Position numbers and translations under genes: made by a program. Below, one piece after another: positions 35,898 to 49,860 of a DNA stretch of 64,000 nt (the stretch's first letter is position 1; each line of letters starts with the position of its first letter). The DNA comes from Sycobia sp. Sy_11 (Eukaryota; Arthropoda; Insecta; Hymenoptera; Epichrysomallidae): contig JACCIC010000001.1 of NCBI GenBank assembly GCA_018907035.1, forward strand, positions 1,837,501 to 1,901,500. Reading direction: 5' to 3'. Below the pieces are notes generated by a model. It ran no database searches. It was not told where the DNA came from and saw nothing but the letters and a program-made list of their open reading frames with translations.

Positions 35898-36251
35898 GGG
35901 GATAACGAGACAGATTCTCTCGGGCCGATTATCATCGCCGACGGCGAACGGATGCCGCGTCGGCCGAGCCGACTCGCTCAATTATTCCACGACGAAAGCC
36001 GGAGGTGGAGCGCGCGGCAGCTGGATTACGAGCCGGCGGCGCGCTCGTGCCATGTGCGACTAAGCGCCTTCTCCGCCCACGCCGCGGAACGCCCGGGGCG
36101 CGGGTAACGAGGTTATATACCCATATAGTCGCTACTCCGCGTTTGGCAATTCCGACGTTAAGCTCCTCTCTGGTTTCTCCCGGTCGCGATGCGGTCCGCG
36201 GATCTACGGATGGTTACGGACGGGACCCGATCTTCCACCCGCTTTGTCTTA

Positions 36252-36253
<2 letters not shown>

Positions 36254-36314
<61 letters not shown>
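36254..36314. repeat. (CT)n microsatellite
   Basis: A perfect CT tract of about 30 units, 360 bases from the GA tract at 35818 and complementary to it. Confidence 0.95.
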
Positions 36315-36316
<2 letters not shown>

Positions 36317-37104
36317 CATCTGCTCGGGATCGACATCATCGATCAGCCGGCTACCGTGCACTCCGAGGCACCCTCCCCCTCCCCCGTCGTTTTTTGCATA
36401 ACTGTGCTGTGGGCGTTGGTCGGGTAGAATCTTAGGGAATTGCGGGCTGATTAGAGATCACGAGTGGAGGGGTGGCGGGCTAAGCCGAGATAAGCAAATT
36501 TAGTCCAGTTCCAAACATTCTTTCGTCAAATATGCAATGGGAAATAAATTGCGCCGGACATTGAGGGTTCTCAATCTTGACTTTATAACGAATTTTTTAG
36601 CATTCTTTAGCGTTTATTATATCACAATATCCGAGAAATTGATCTTATTTTCCATAGAATTTAGAAAATGGAAAGATCGGAAAAAGCAGACGCGAATAGT
36701 GGATTATTATACATTATATCTTAAGTTATAAAAAATTAATTTATAACCTCAATTATTATTGTTATTGTTAATTAACGGAGTGTAAAAAAATTGTAAATTT
36801 AGGTTAGTAAGCTAAGTGAATATTTTCATGACAATTATTATTATTGCATATGTATACGGTTATGGATGAATAAAATGACGATACTATTTACAGATTTTTA
36901 CTATTATAAAACAATCATATAAATATCTTTTCAATACTACTATTTACTTTTATTACATAAGTCAGCCATTTAATGGTTAACTATTCTTCGAATTATAATA
37001 TTATGTATAAATATATTTACGACAACTGTGCTTGCAGAAAATCTGCGTTTGAAAATCCCACTCAAAGTGAATACAGTCTTAAAACGATAAAACGATAAAA
37101 AAAA

Positions 37105-37218
37105 CACATAATATTCTTAAATGTGATAATCTCTTATTTTATTTAAATATAATATTATTTAAATCTAATATCTCTTATTTCACATAATATTCATAAATAA
37201 ATAATCTCTCATTTTACA
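37105..37218. repeat. Imperfect direct repeat of about 37 bp
   Basis: CACATAATATTC followed by a variable part and AATCTCTTATTTTA/AATCTCTCATTTTA occurs at 37105-37141 and again at 37181-37218, 76 bases apart. Confidence 0.7.
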
Positions 37219-37394
37219 TTCTCTAACAAGATTATAATTTTAATTTACTTTCATAAACGAATATAACTCTTAAATTAATATATAATGTTCATTTTAAATT
37301 ATATATAGTATCATGAAGGCAGTATCCTTAAACATAATGTTTACATATAGTCAACTGCAGCAAAAGCAAATATTTTACTCGTGATTTTATTCAG

Positions 37395-37586
37395 AACGAA
37401 CTGTTGTTTACCGAAGAGATGGACTATCAAAGCGTTGCCCTGATTACAGGACTTCTAGGTGGAGTAACTACCCAAGGGGGATATTCACCGGAATTTTCCT
37501 TTTCATACCTAAAGAATAATAAAAAAAATTATATCTACAAAGAAGCTCAATTTGCATTATTTAGATTTTCTCTCCAGTTCATATAA
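37395..37586 (+). CDS. Possible terminal exon or chance ORF
   Basis: The acceptor CGTGATTTTATTCAG precedes a frame of 63 codons ending in TAA. The peptide starts NELLFTEEMDYQSVALITG and continues GGVTTQGGYSPEF before turning Lys/Phe-rich. The first half has coding-like codon use. The second half resembles the AT-rich flanks, so a shorter exon is possible, but no good donor marks its end. The product is not recognised. Confidence 0.18.
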   Translation, partial: NELLFTEEMDYQSVALITGLLGGVTTQGGYSPEFSFSYLKNNKKNYIYKEAQFALFRFSLQFI

Positions 37587-38184
37587 TTATTATATTCGAT
37601 TCAATATGTATGTACACAAGTTATACAAATTTGATCGAAATTTATATTGAATTTATTTAATTTACATGTGATATTTCCATGCCATATAAGTTCAGTGATT
37701 TATTATTGCATCTTGGACAATTCAAAATTTTCGATTTTCATCAGTAATTATATTGTATTTAAAATTTGAAGCAACAATACGGGTAAGATACCATAATACA
37801 GTTTATATATTAATATATAAATTTAATGATAAACTTTTTCAAAAGTTTACTAAATTACAAAAACTTTGTTATTATAGCTTGTAAAAACATATGTTCTTTA
37901 TGGCACATCAATAAAAAATTTTACGTTATCATTTGATATATTGAAACCAACTTTTCTCTCTGATATATCCTGTAAGTTAACTAAACTATACATGGAATTT
38001 CGATAATAATTATGAAGTCTGAATACACATTTTTTCTCGATGAGAGTAACATTTGAGTCAGCGTGCTATAATTGGAGTAAAAAAGAGAGACAATATTTCT
38101 TTCTTGTCGCATATCATTTACTAATGTTTAGCAATTGCGGCTGTTGATATGCCAGAGACTAATGTGTGACTCGCATACTTATAG

Positions 38185-38189
38185 GCGCG

Positions 38190-38225
<36 letters not shown>
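38185..38225. repeat. Compound (CG)(CA) repeat, Z-DNA type
   Basis: CG units pass into a perfect CA tract, 41 bases in all. It has the same make-up as the repeat at 5703-5738. Confidence 0.9.
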
Positions 38226-38229
<4 letters not shown>

Positions 38230-39116
38230 ATTACGCTAAGAGATCGTGTAAGCATATCGACAGACGATATCTAAACCAATGGCGGTTACGACGGATAATT
38301 AATTATCGAATGTACGCACAAAATATTTTGTAATAATTTATCGAATTGTAAAGCAGACAAGCAATATAATATGTACAGCGGAGTAATTCATAACGAAAAA
38401 GAGTTATGCAAACGCATCAGAGCTGTTTGTTATGTAAACAACATATCAGTTATTGATTATTCATTATTCGTATTATGCATAAGCATTCTTTAATTAAAAT
38501 TTTGCATAATAATAAGATATTTTCAGTTAACATTAAACACGACTGACATTCATGTATATATATATAAGCATATATCGATACATATATGTTCTAAATTTCC
38601 CACTCATTTTCACTACATTTTCGTATTTCCCACACGATCCGCGCCCTCGTGCGCGTTTAAATACATTGCCCGCTGGCAGCTAACACTTTTGGCGTTGGTT
38701 CGTTCTCCCTCTTTTTTTTTTTTTTAACGCGACGGCTTCTCCCTCGCTAATCGTTCCAAATTGCTGGCATTCCGCAGGGCGAGAAAAAAAATTTACCGGA
38801 CTTTGAAAAATAGAGGATCGCTCGACGACCGTGCATTTTTGTGTCTCCCTCTCCACCGGCTTTCTACACCATAGTCGTTCTTTATGCATTGGCCATCAAC
38901 GTTGTCACGGTTCGGAAGGAGAGGCAAGTGAGAGAGAGAGAGAGAAGCGAAAATTACCGGAAATTCCCCGTAGAGCGATCAAGTGGAATTCAGAGCCGTT
39001 TTCGTCGCTGTTGCACGAGCTGATCGCTCATCCCCCTCCCCCAATTTTTTCTGTCTTGTATACTTTTGAACCAGAGGTCGATCTTGAGGTCGAGAGATCG
39101 CGGCGTCGATATAGCG

Positions 39117-39118
<2 letters not shown>

Positions 39119-39169
<51 letters not shown>
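39119..39169. repeat. (AT)n microsatellite
   Basis: A perfect AT tract of about 25 units. Confidence 0.95.
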
Positions 39170-39170
<1 letters not shown>

Positions 39171-39937
39171 CTCCCTTCCGTTGGCAGCAACCGTAAAACT
39201 ACCAGAGAGAAGCAGGAGTGAAAAAGGAGAACGAAGAAAATGACCCAACCGGTGATTTTCCCAAGAATGACCGGACGGATAATATCCTATAGAGGGGAAA
39301 GTTTCCACTTAAAGGAGTATCGTGTCGTTTTATCATCTTGTACCGCCCCCCTCTCCCATCTAGTTCAAATCGACTGGGCTTCTATTTCCTCGGTTTTTGT
39401 TTTTAAATTAAAGCTTTTTACGCCGGTTTTCTGAAATGTTTTTTCCCTCCTCATCTAGCAATATAAAAGAATTGTATTCTCTTGAGATAACTAAATTTTA
39501 CAAGAAAGTTGTGTTTCTCTCATATTTCATTTTTCATTGATCAATTGTTTGATTCTATAGTGTTGAAACTCAGTTACATACATCGTAAACAACATGTACT
39601 ATTTAAGACTGCTGTCAGTTCTGTACTAGTTTTTTTTGCCTGAAAATATTTCAAGAACTAGTGATGTGAATATTTTATGTATTACTATAGTCAACAAACA
39701 ACATCATGCAAGCAAATCCACGGGACAAAGATATCAGATAAGCAATAAAAAGCGAATAATAATAAAACCAAACAAAGGTATTATTACTTCCTAAGGAAGA
39801 TTTTAAGGAGATAATGTGAAGTATTTTGTCAAAGCATGCAAATATTAAAATTACCGAATTATGCACAGGTCCTGGACGTCTACACAACACCAGCAAGAGA
39901 AAGAAAGAGAGGGACGAGCGAGAGAGAGACAGAATTA

Positions 39938-39941
<4 letters not shown>

Positions 39942-39996
<55 letters not shown>
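39942..39996. repeat. (GA)n microsatellite
   Basis: A perfect GA tract of about 27 units, ending at the start of the open frame at 40000. Confidence 0.95.
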
Positions 39997-39999
<3 letters not shown>

Positions 40000-40002
<3 letters not shown>

Positions 40003-40437
40003 GAACGAGAGGGGGCATCGGACATCAACCGCTCCGCGGCTCGAAATCTGTATCAAACGATCGTGGATAAAATCTCCGGGGATGAAGAGGTCACTGGTGT
40101 CTGTTTCAAAGACACGACTTCCGCCTCCCGGGAGGAGGCAATTGAGAAAGCCGGCTCGGTGAGCCGTTACGAGGATGCCGTTGTTAGAGAATATACCCCC
40201 TTCCGTTGTAAACGACTCGCGCGCGAAGGTGGAGTGGTAGGGGAAGGGCTAGTCGGTAAATATTTCTTGATTCCTGATTGCCACGTATGTGTGGTTTTTG
40301 ATAGCGTCCGAGGAATTTACCGGTCAATCGAACTTGTGACGTACGTGCGCGAGGTAAATCTTAACTGCAGTCCTGCGAGACGTGGAATCGATTTATCCGA
40401 TTTCAATCTTTACTTTATACGGTCAGACGTAAAATAA
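40000..40437 (+). CDS. Unrecognised open frame of 145 codons, no ATG start
   Basis: This frame opens right after a stop at the end of a GA repeat and runs to a TAA at 40435-40437. It has no low-complexity content, a mixed and globular-looking composition (for example FKDTTSASREEAIEKAGSV and GKYFLIPDCHVCVVFD), and many RNY codons. There is no in-frame ATG near the start; a GTG at 40063 is the first alternative. Possible donors lie inside it (GAG|GTAAAT at 40353 and TCG|GTGAGC at 40158). The upstream GA tract gives no pyrimidine tract for an acceptor, which argues against an exon. GC content is raised, so long open frames occur more easily by chance. Confidence 0.2.
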
Positions 40438-42420
<1,983 letters not shown>

Positions 42421-45400
42421 ATATTGAGGTGAGGAAGGTTTCTGAGAGTTTGTTTGAGATCCTGCTTCATACACACGTTTGATTCTATGATGCCTGCTTC
42501 TAGATATATATTCTCGTTTTATTTTCGTCTCTCTTATCTTTTTTAGCAATTATGAGAATGGTATTAATTTAAGTCGGGTATTTTTGAGCTTCAAATTGAA
42601 CAGATATTCTATGTAATTTAAATTTAACGATTTTTTTAATTACATTTTTGATATGCAGCCTGTTTGATCACTAATGTATTATTAGTTTAGTAAGTTATTA
42701 GAATTAAGTATCACTCATAATTTTGACTCCAATTAATTTAGGATAATGGAATTTTAAATAAATAAAATAAAACAAATCTTTCTAGTCTCCTTTTAAAATT
42801 CCACATTATATATTTATATTCATTAGTTTAAAATCATAGTTTTTATATGCGTGCACAAAGAAAGGGTTCAAAAATTCTGGTATAAAAGTGGACGCATAAA
42901 TGTAATACCGTAATAGTATTCTTTTATTTCACTCAACTTCGCGTTCCATCAAATAAATCAAGATAGAATGAATTACTTCAAAAGTATGATCCCAATATTT
43001 CGTTTCTTGACAAAAATTGGAAATCGCAAATTTCTTTAAAAAACGCGTATTATTTTATCGATGTCATGAAGTAACATACACACGTATACTTTTGTTTATG
43101 TTGACTACGAGAATAACAGTCCATACACGATGTTCGGCTTTCCCCACCCACAATAACGAGCTTGCGTGCAATTGTACTCTGATTTATGCATGCGCGTGCA
43201 CACGAGCTTCCAAGCACGGCCGCAAGCATGCTTTATTCATCCAGTAATGAAATACTGCGGGCGATCTCGCCAGCTTTGATGCATCGTTTGTGAATATTTG
43301 GCTTTGAAGCCGTAGGCCAGTTCTGAAGAGTATTGAGAATCAGAGGATGCGGACCGCAGACGGTTTCCTTTGGCACCAGTAAAATGTATATAGTTGGTGG
43401 TAGCATAAGAGGCATCGGCTCAGATTTCGGTAAAAAGAAAAGAAAAACGATACAGTTTATAAAGGAATCGATTGGAAAATATAGCAGAGATAAATAGGAA
43501 AAAAATTACAGACGGGGATGGAAAATGATATTTTTACACAAAGAAATTTTAGGAAATAAAATAAAATCTATAATTGTAAATTCATCCATATGCAACAAGA
43601 GTATTGTATGTAAAATCCATTTACATTTCACGTGTAGGTGTGCTCATTGAAATTTATAAGCTTGTTATACGAAGAATTACAGATGGTATTTGTTTGGTCG
43701 ATCATTACGCTTGATAAATACATTCGCAAATACCGAAAATTATGGATCAGTAATCAAGGATATATTGTCTAGGCTTGTGCACATAACAAAAAGCTGTTAG
43801 TTATCGAAATATTGTGAATTATTTTCATTCAAATTCCATTTGAACAAATTAACGCTGAAAGAACATTCATATTGTTTATCATTTGTTTCCATAAGGAATG
43901 AGTCGGATCGGAATGTTATAAAGTATTTTATCAAAACATTTTAATTTTTTTTTTTTTGATCGAGACTTAAAAGTCACTGTATTGCAACTTCTTTGCTTTA
44001 AAAAATTATAGGTAACTATTCACAAATATAAAATATTAAAGAAATACCGAAATTAATTCATATTTTAGATATTTCACATCTTCGTATCATCTATAAACGT
44101 ATTGTATTTGTTAATAAAAAAATCGCTACAGTTTAAATACGAACAGGAATTTAAATGAACTAGAAAAAATTAATGTATTTTAAAAAACCAGTTCGAACAT
44201 GTTAGTAACATTGCAAAGACGGAAATAGTGAAGTTCCTTTATGGTAGCTCGGTCGACCTAAAGCTCTACATTTTCCTTTCCCTTCATCCAATCTTTTTTA
44301 TATTGTTACTCCTTTACTGCCTTAACTTTGCCGCCTGAAGTGACTCTTCGCCTACGCTGTTACGATCTCCTGAGAAAAAATTGGAAAGCGTCTCGAGCAG
44401 CTTTGTCACGAAGCGATGTGTAAAAAGGGTAACAGTGGCCTTTAGAGCCTTCATCAAAATCGACCACACCACGAGCTCCTGTTTTTCATTCCCCTTGCCT
44501 CTAATGCATTCTTGAGCCCAACTCTCGTTTAGAGCCCCGTGCCTTTGGCAGAAAGTCGCGTTACGTGGGGTCAGCGGGTCCGCACCTTTTCGATTTCACG
44601 CTTCTTTGGCCGAACGGGAGCAACGACTCGTGTAAATTGACTTTCTACGTCGTTTATTTTCTATCGGCAAGTTTTGCATTTATAGGATAGAAATATTCAC
44701 AGTGTCGGAGGATACTGGGCAGGATAGTGAAAGTGGCGAACAAATTAATAACAATTAATAAGATGCTTTTTAAAGTATCATATCATTTATAAAACGTCGA
44801 ATGATAAAAAGGATAAATTAATAATAATTATTGTAGTAGTTTTATTGAATTTGACTATAAAAATTGAAGCTATGAACTGTCATTGAAAAAGTTTCATCGT
44901 TAGCTAAGAACTTTTTATTACACAATAAATGAAACTAAATAATGTACTTATTTAAAATCTCTTCAAATTTATTTTGCAAATTTCATTTTTTAATCTCGGA
45001 ATTTCGATTTCTCCTATATTTTAAATAAAATTCTGTAGCATTTTGCGTTTATCGAGTACAATTGAAAAAAATCTCTTTCAGTAAGAGCTGACATTCCTTT
45101 TTTAGTTGGTAAATTATCCATAGTTTAAAAAATTAGTCCAATATACTAAGAAAGATACCTGCGTTTTACGGTCGATGCAAGAACTCACTGATTCTCACAA
45201 TAAAGAAAGACACCGAATTTTAGTATGCGAGAAAGTGAATACCTGGAGTGCACTTATCCATATATTTGGCATTCAACTCAGTGGTAGCGCGACCTCCGGC
45301 GGCACACGATAAAACAGTTCTTTTCTGTTCCTCGATCGATGGGCTCTGGAGCTTGGTGTGTATACACCTTCAAGAGACGAGGACTTCTTCTTCTTCGACT

Positions 45401-45632
45401 TCTTTTTCTTTCTTTTTTTCTTTGCTCCATACGAGGACGTCGTTCTCCTCGATTTCACGACAACGTCGCACTCGCGTGCTCGCTGAGCCGGATTACTGGG
45501 GGGTGTGGCGAGGAGCGGGAGGGCAAGTGCGAACTCAAGAGTCCGTTGGGAGAAATCAGGAAAGCTGAGCACGTGCCTACCGCATAGACAAATCTCAATT
45601 TATGGAAGGAGATGGGATCTGCTCTCTTTCTC

Positions 45633-45667
<35 letters not shown>

Positions 45668-46072
45668 CTCTTCTTCGTTTATAAGTAACGAGCTTAGACA
45701 TCGAGACAAGTGTAGAGCTCGCCGCGATTCGTCAAGATGAAAATAACAGGTGTTGACTGAACGACGATTCTTACTCGCAATAAAGAAGGATTACGTCGTA
45801 TATTGCACTCGAGGCGCGTTAATCTTCCTGGCTGCGTATAATAGTAGGGGTGTCACCGTAAGGTCTACAGGAATTTGGTTACCTTAGACAAAATGATGTA
45901 GGTTTCCTTAATGCGATTATATTGTATCTAAAATAGATCTTATATTACAGTTATGATTAATCTGTCGTATACGTGTATTCTTTTTCAATAAAACATAATT
46001 ATAAGGATAATATTTGAAACATACTAAAATTAAAAGACCATAATAAATTATGTATATTATATTTGCTTTCAG
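42421..46072. other. Non-coding DNA before the 46.07-kb exon candidate
   Basis: The stretch is AT-rich except for 44230-44640 (mixed, no microsatellite) and 45250-45850 (CpG-rich). No coding segment is supported. Confidence 0.45.
45638..45670. repeat. (CT)n microsatellite
   Basis: A CT tract of about 14 units with a CG interruption near its end. Confidence 0.9.
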
Positions 46073-46144
46073 GTTTTAGATCAGTCTACTCCTATTGCTA
46101 CTGAAGTCAGATTTCCAGAAGCTGGTATTGCATCCTTTTTAAAG
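46073..46144 (+). CDS. Best candidate internal exon, 72 nt, unknown gene
   Basis: The segment follows an acceptor with a T-rich tract (TTTGCTTTCAG) and is followed by the donor AAG|GTATGA. Only one of the three frames is open; it starts in phase 0 and gives 24 codons, beginning VLDQSTPIATEV and ending ASFLK. The length is a multiple of three, so both ends are phase 0. About 20 of 24 third codon positions are A or T while first positions are about half G/C, and about 10 of 24 codons are of RNY form, which is the pattern of AT-biased insect coding sequence. I do not recognise the protein. No neighbouring exon can be joined with confidence. A chance combination of splice-like signals remains possible. 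Confidence 0.4.
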
Positions 46145-47435
46145 GTATGAAAATATGTTCTAAAGATTCCGGAAAATTCTACAATAGTACTAGATATACA
46201 TAGTTTATTAAACGTCAATGGTCAAACACTTTACCTTAGTTAATCTTTTAATTAAGCAGATTTCTAAGCGGCAGATTTTTTATTCAGATTTAGATTACTT
46301 CGAGAAGAACTTTATTAAAACGTTTTGTTAGCTTTTACTCGGAATATGATATTATAATTAACGTTTAAACAAGCCAAGACAATTCAGAAAGTTTCGTAAC
46401 TATACATCCCAATCCCTTAAAGCTCCGCAGTCTAACAGAGACGAGATCCGTTTGATTTAGTACATGCTAAAGATATGGAAAGCTCGAGCTTTCACTGAGA
46501 GGACGAATTATATTTTCGGATCATGACTCTGAGGTCAGATATGTAGCGTTCTCATATATATAATTAAAATTCAAAGTTTTCGCCAAAAAAGCACGAGAAT
46601 GAAGGAAAGCCGAATGGGCAAGAAATGTACATGGGCAAGAATGAGTTGTGACGGATCGATGATAATTCAAGGAAGTACGAGAAGGAAATGCATATGGTGT
46701 GCTGAATTAGATGAAGCTCTTTTTTTTCTATACAGCCACTGGGCTATAATTTTGTATGTTTATCTACCTCTGGGCAAATGCGATGAAATTATAGTCACCA
46801 GCGAACAAACGCGACCAAATGAACGAGAGAATAAGGAATATTTCTCAGCCTTTGGCATTGCGCGCGTTTCTTATTTTTTTCTTGTATCCTCCCCACCTCC
46901 TTTCTACCACTTCTTTGGCAATCGAAACGCCTCGTCGGCAAGGAAAGGCTTCAGCCGCGGTTCCTTTGCTTCTCATTATAATCTCTTACATCTTCTTTCT
47001 CCACTTGAAGCCTCTCATTATTCTATCCTCTCTCACCTACTCGTCTCCCATCTTCACTACTCTGTCTATTTCTTTTCATGCCAGAGAGCGCAACAGTTCC
47101 ATCTACGATGTGAAAGCTGTTCCAAGAGCATCATCTAAACCCTCGCGCGCCACTCAGTGGATTTCGGAGGCATTGACGGGATTGTCGTGCACGAGGAAAC
47201 GAATCGAGTATGTATACGCGTTAAATGGATTTTCCAGGCTTCCATTATCATAAGCCTTTAATTGGTTGCGGATAGATGGCGCTAATTACAATCTAATGAG
47301 GGGAAAGTGAGAGACTGGTGACAGAGGACGGCGACCGATTGTCACTCTCGTATTTACACTCGTAATTCAACTCTTCGCTTAGATCGCGGGATTCGCACCT
47401 TGATACCACGATCCATCTGGATTTACATGAGATTT

Positions 47436-47441
<6 letters not shown>
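46145..47441. other. Downstream of exon candidate; long pyrimidine-rich ORF
   Basis: A 179-codon frame (46599-47138, +) begins plausibly (MKESRMGKKCTWARM...) but its second half is CT-rich DNA read as Leu/Ser/His/Phe, and a second frame is open over the same bases. It is not called as a gene. Confidence 0.4.

Positions 47442-47477
<36 letters not shown>
47442..47477. repeat. (GA)n microsatellite
   Basis: A perfect GA tract of about 18 units. Confidence 0.95.
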
Positions 47478-47481
<4 letters not shown>

Positions 47482-48684
47482 TATGAAGAGATAGGGAGAG
47501 TTAAATATTGACGAGGGCATACATATAGGAGGTATACGTGTGGAATATAGATTGCTGTAATTTACATCGAAATGTCAGCGTCGGCACTTGGAAAGTCTAT
47601 TGGGTATGTATAAATAGTGAGCGCCTCGGTGGTGCTTACTCTCCTACATGTATACTTGCGACAAAAGCCAGCGTCGAGCTTTCGAAGCCTGATGTCCATC
47701 GACGATATAGGTTCGAATCAATTTTGTTGGGCTGCTCATTGCGAAGGGGTTGGGAGCTTTGAATACTAAGGTTCCCCCTTGATTTGCATTGAGAATGCAC
47801 AGGTGCTGTATGTATATATAACTAAAGCTATAGATGATCCATATACTATTCTCCTGTTCGAGAAACTGAACTGTTGACACGACTTTTGGATGTTTGTCGT
47901 TTCTTTATTAGTCACATTTTAAATATACAAATATGATTGGAATAATACTTTTTATGGAGTCACTATTGTTATAGTTGTACTAGGTAAGGTTTAGCAACGC
48001 GATATTGTAGAAGTGATAAATCATGAATATATTCATGAATAATTCACGTTGTATAATGAAATTTGGGCTCATTATTTGGTTTACTTCGTTGTTAGTACAT
48101 CCAGGTAGAACAGTGTGAAATAATAAGTTTACTACGTGTGAACTAATGATACCTTGTAATGACAATGCGATACAGTAGATTAATTTAAAACATAATGATA
48201 ATGATATAAAAGGGCATCATTATGGAAAGTAAGAATTGGTCTAAGAATTTGTGACGAGTGGGTAATTTTTATGAATTAGAAAGAGAGGATCTGCTAAGAT
48301 TATAAAAATTTGAAATAATTTATCAGAAAATTAGCAGTAAGCTAAAATTTGGTACGTAAATACCCACGACTATATTAATGAAATTTCTGTTGTTTGTTTC
48401 TATAATTGCACATGCTAGAAATAATTCTGCCCCCCTCTACCCTCCGGTGATATACTCGATCCATAAATATTCTGCCGATAGAGTCAATTGTTACAATGTA
48501 ATAGTTACTGTCACCAGTCCGAAGGCAGAGCGGGGAATGTGACAGATGGACGCACGGATGCAATAGATCTATTACAGGAACGGAGATAAATATAAAGCGA
48601 AACAGAACATCAATGGGGAAGTATACGGATAATGAATCCAATTCGATACGGCGACAGTATCGACATGAAGTTCACGTGTTCCTC

Positions 48685-48696
48685 TATATAAATAGA
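48685..48696 (+). promoter_or_regulatory. TATA-like element CTATATAAATAG
   Basis: A good TATA box match lies inside a 7-bp inverted repeat (CCTCTAT/ATAGAGG, 48681-48698). It is about 120 bases upstream of the possible first exon at 48813. In AT-rich DNA such matches are frequent, so confidence is low. Confidence 0.15.
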
Positions 48697-48812
48697 GGAT
48701 CTATTTCATTGTAACGAGAGGCGTCAGCCTCCCGATGAACCAGTTTAGACGGATATATTATATATACGTGAAGGCAGATTTCGAGCCAGTCAAATAAAAT
48801 GAAGATGTAAAC

Positions 48813-48833
48813 ATGGATTATGATCGCCGTCCC
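48813..48833 (+). CDS. Possible 21-nt first coding exon (MDYDRRP)
   Basis: An ATG in good context (AAACATGG) gives seven codons and then meets a donor, CCC|GTGAGT. A TATA-like element (CTATATAAATAG) lies about 120 bases upstream at 48685-48696, and a minimal upstream ORF (ATG AAG ATG TAA) lies at 48799-48810. The arrangement fits a promoter, 5' UTR and first coding exon, but every element is short. Confidence 0.17.
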
Positions 48834-49805
48834 GTGAGTTGACAGCATCATGTCGGCTATTATATCTGATAATACATACTAATGAAAAAATTCATGGAAT
48901 TAGCACTGTTGTTTAGTTTCAAATTTAGCAATTTTTCGAAATGCTGTACCTTTCTCAAAAACTTGATTAAAAAAGTCTGTTTGATGCATGTTCTAGTTTC
49001 TGCATTGGAGAAAATGAGACTTTTAAATTAAATATTATCTTTTAAATTTCGAAATTTACGTAAGTTCGAAGCTACCCAGAGAATTATACTTGAATTAAAT
49101 AGAACTAATTTTTGACATTTCAAGGTAAACAATAAAAAATGAAATTGCAGCATTATTCTTGCGCTTAATTTAAAAAAATTATTCTCTCTATAATTTTTCG
49201 TGGTAATTGTACAGCGTTTTAAAATTACTGCTAAATTTGAGATTAATCTGCTTATGCCATACTTTTTTTTAGTAATGTATATGATTTCAAAGATACGTGC
49301 AACGGAAGCCTAGCAATTGTCTCTATTGACAAGTGAACAAAACTCATAAATATCATCAATGTCTGGTGTTCTAAAAGAATATACTAAAATCCCTATACAC
49401 AAATTAGTAACATTTCGAATTTCTTGAAAATAAAGTAATAATTACCGCATTCAATAACAGAAAAGCATTAGGAAGCGTTATAGTAGAAGCATCTTTTACA
49501 CTCTTTCTCTTACAATCATATTGATTTTTTCCACGTGAAAAGATATTGTTGCTTTAAAAAATCGCATTTCTAATAGCAGTATTAATACTAATAGAAACTT
49601 CATTGTTTTAGTGCATGCAGAATCTGCTAAACTCTCAACATTACGTTTATATTATAGTAGTAGACAAGCAAAAAGAGTGGAGAAAAATGAAATTGGATCG
49701 AACAATGAGTGCATTAGGAGAATCTGATAATATCTTCTTTATTTTCAAGTACATTGGATTAATACTGCAAGGATTGAGATTTGATACAATGAGTTTTAAT
49801 TTATT

Positions 49806-49860
49806 GATTCCGATGAGATGAATTAATACTATAATTCCGACGAATTGAATTAATACTACA
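49806..49860. repeat. Imperfect tandem duplication of about 27 bp
   Basis: GATTCCGATGAGATGAATTA is followed by AATTCCGACGAATTGAATTA, and both run on into ATACTA. One local duplication with a few changes explains it. Confidence 0.75.

Larger units (their letters stand above)
36315..38184. other. AT-rich DNA after a GC pocket
   Basis: Only the possible terminal exon at 37395 and the direct repeat at 37105 stand out. Confidence 0.5.

Noticed and set aside
38831..39023. Possible exon ending at CAA|GTGAGA (38927)
   Set aside because: All three frames are open, the donor is part of a GA repeat, and the acceptor is only fair.
45248..45572. Overlapping ORFs on both strands, one Lys-rich
   Set aside because: The Lys run is a CTT/TTC-rich tract read on the minus strand; there are no splice or family signals.
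46599..47138. 179-codon plus-strand ORF, among the longest in the window
   Set aside because: Its second half is CT-rich DNA read as Leu/Ser/His/Phe, a second frame is open over the same bases, and no splice or family support was seen.
47705..47720. tRNA-like word GGTTCGAATC
   Set aside because: No T-stem pairing and no cloverleaf around it.
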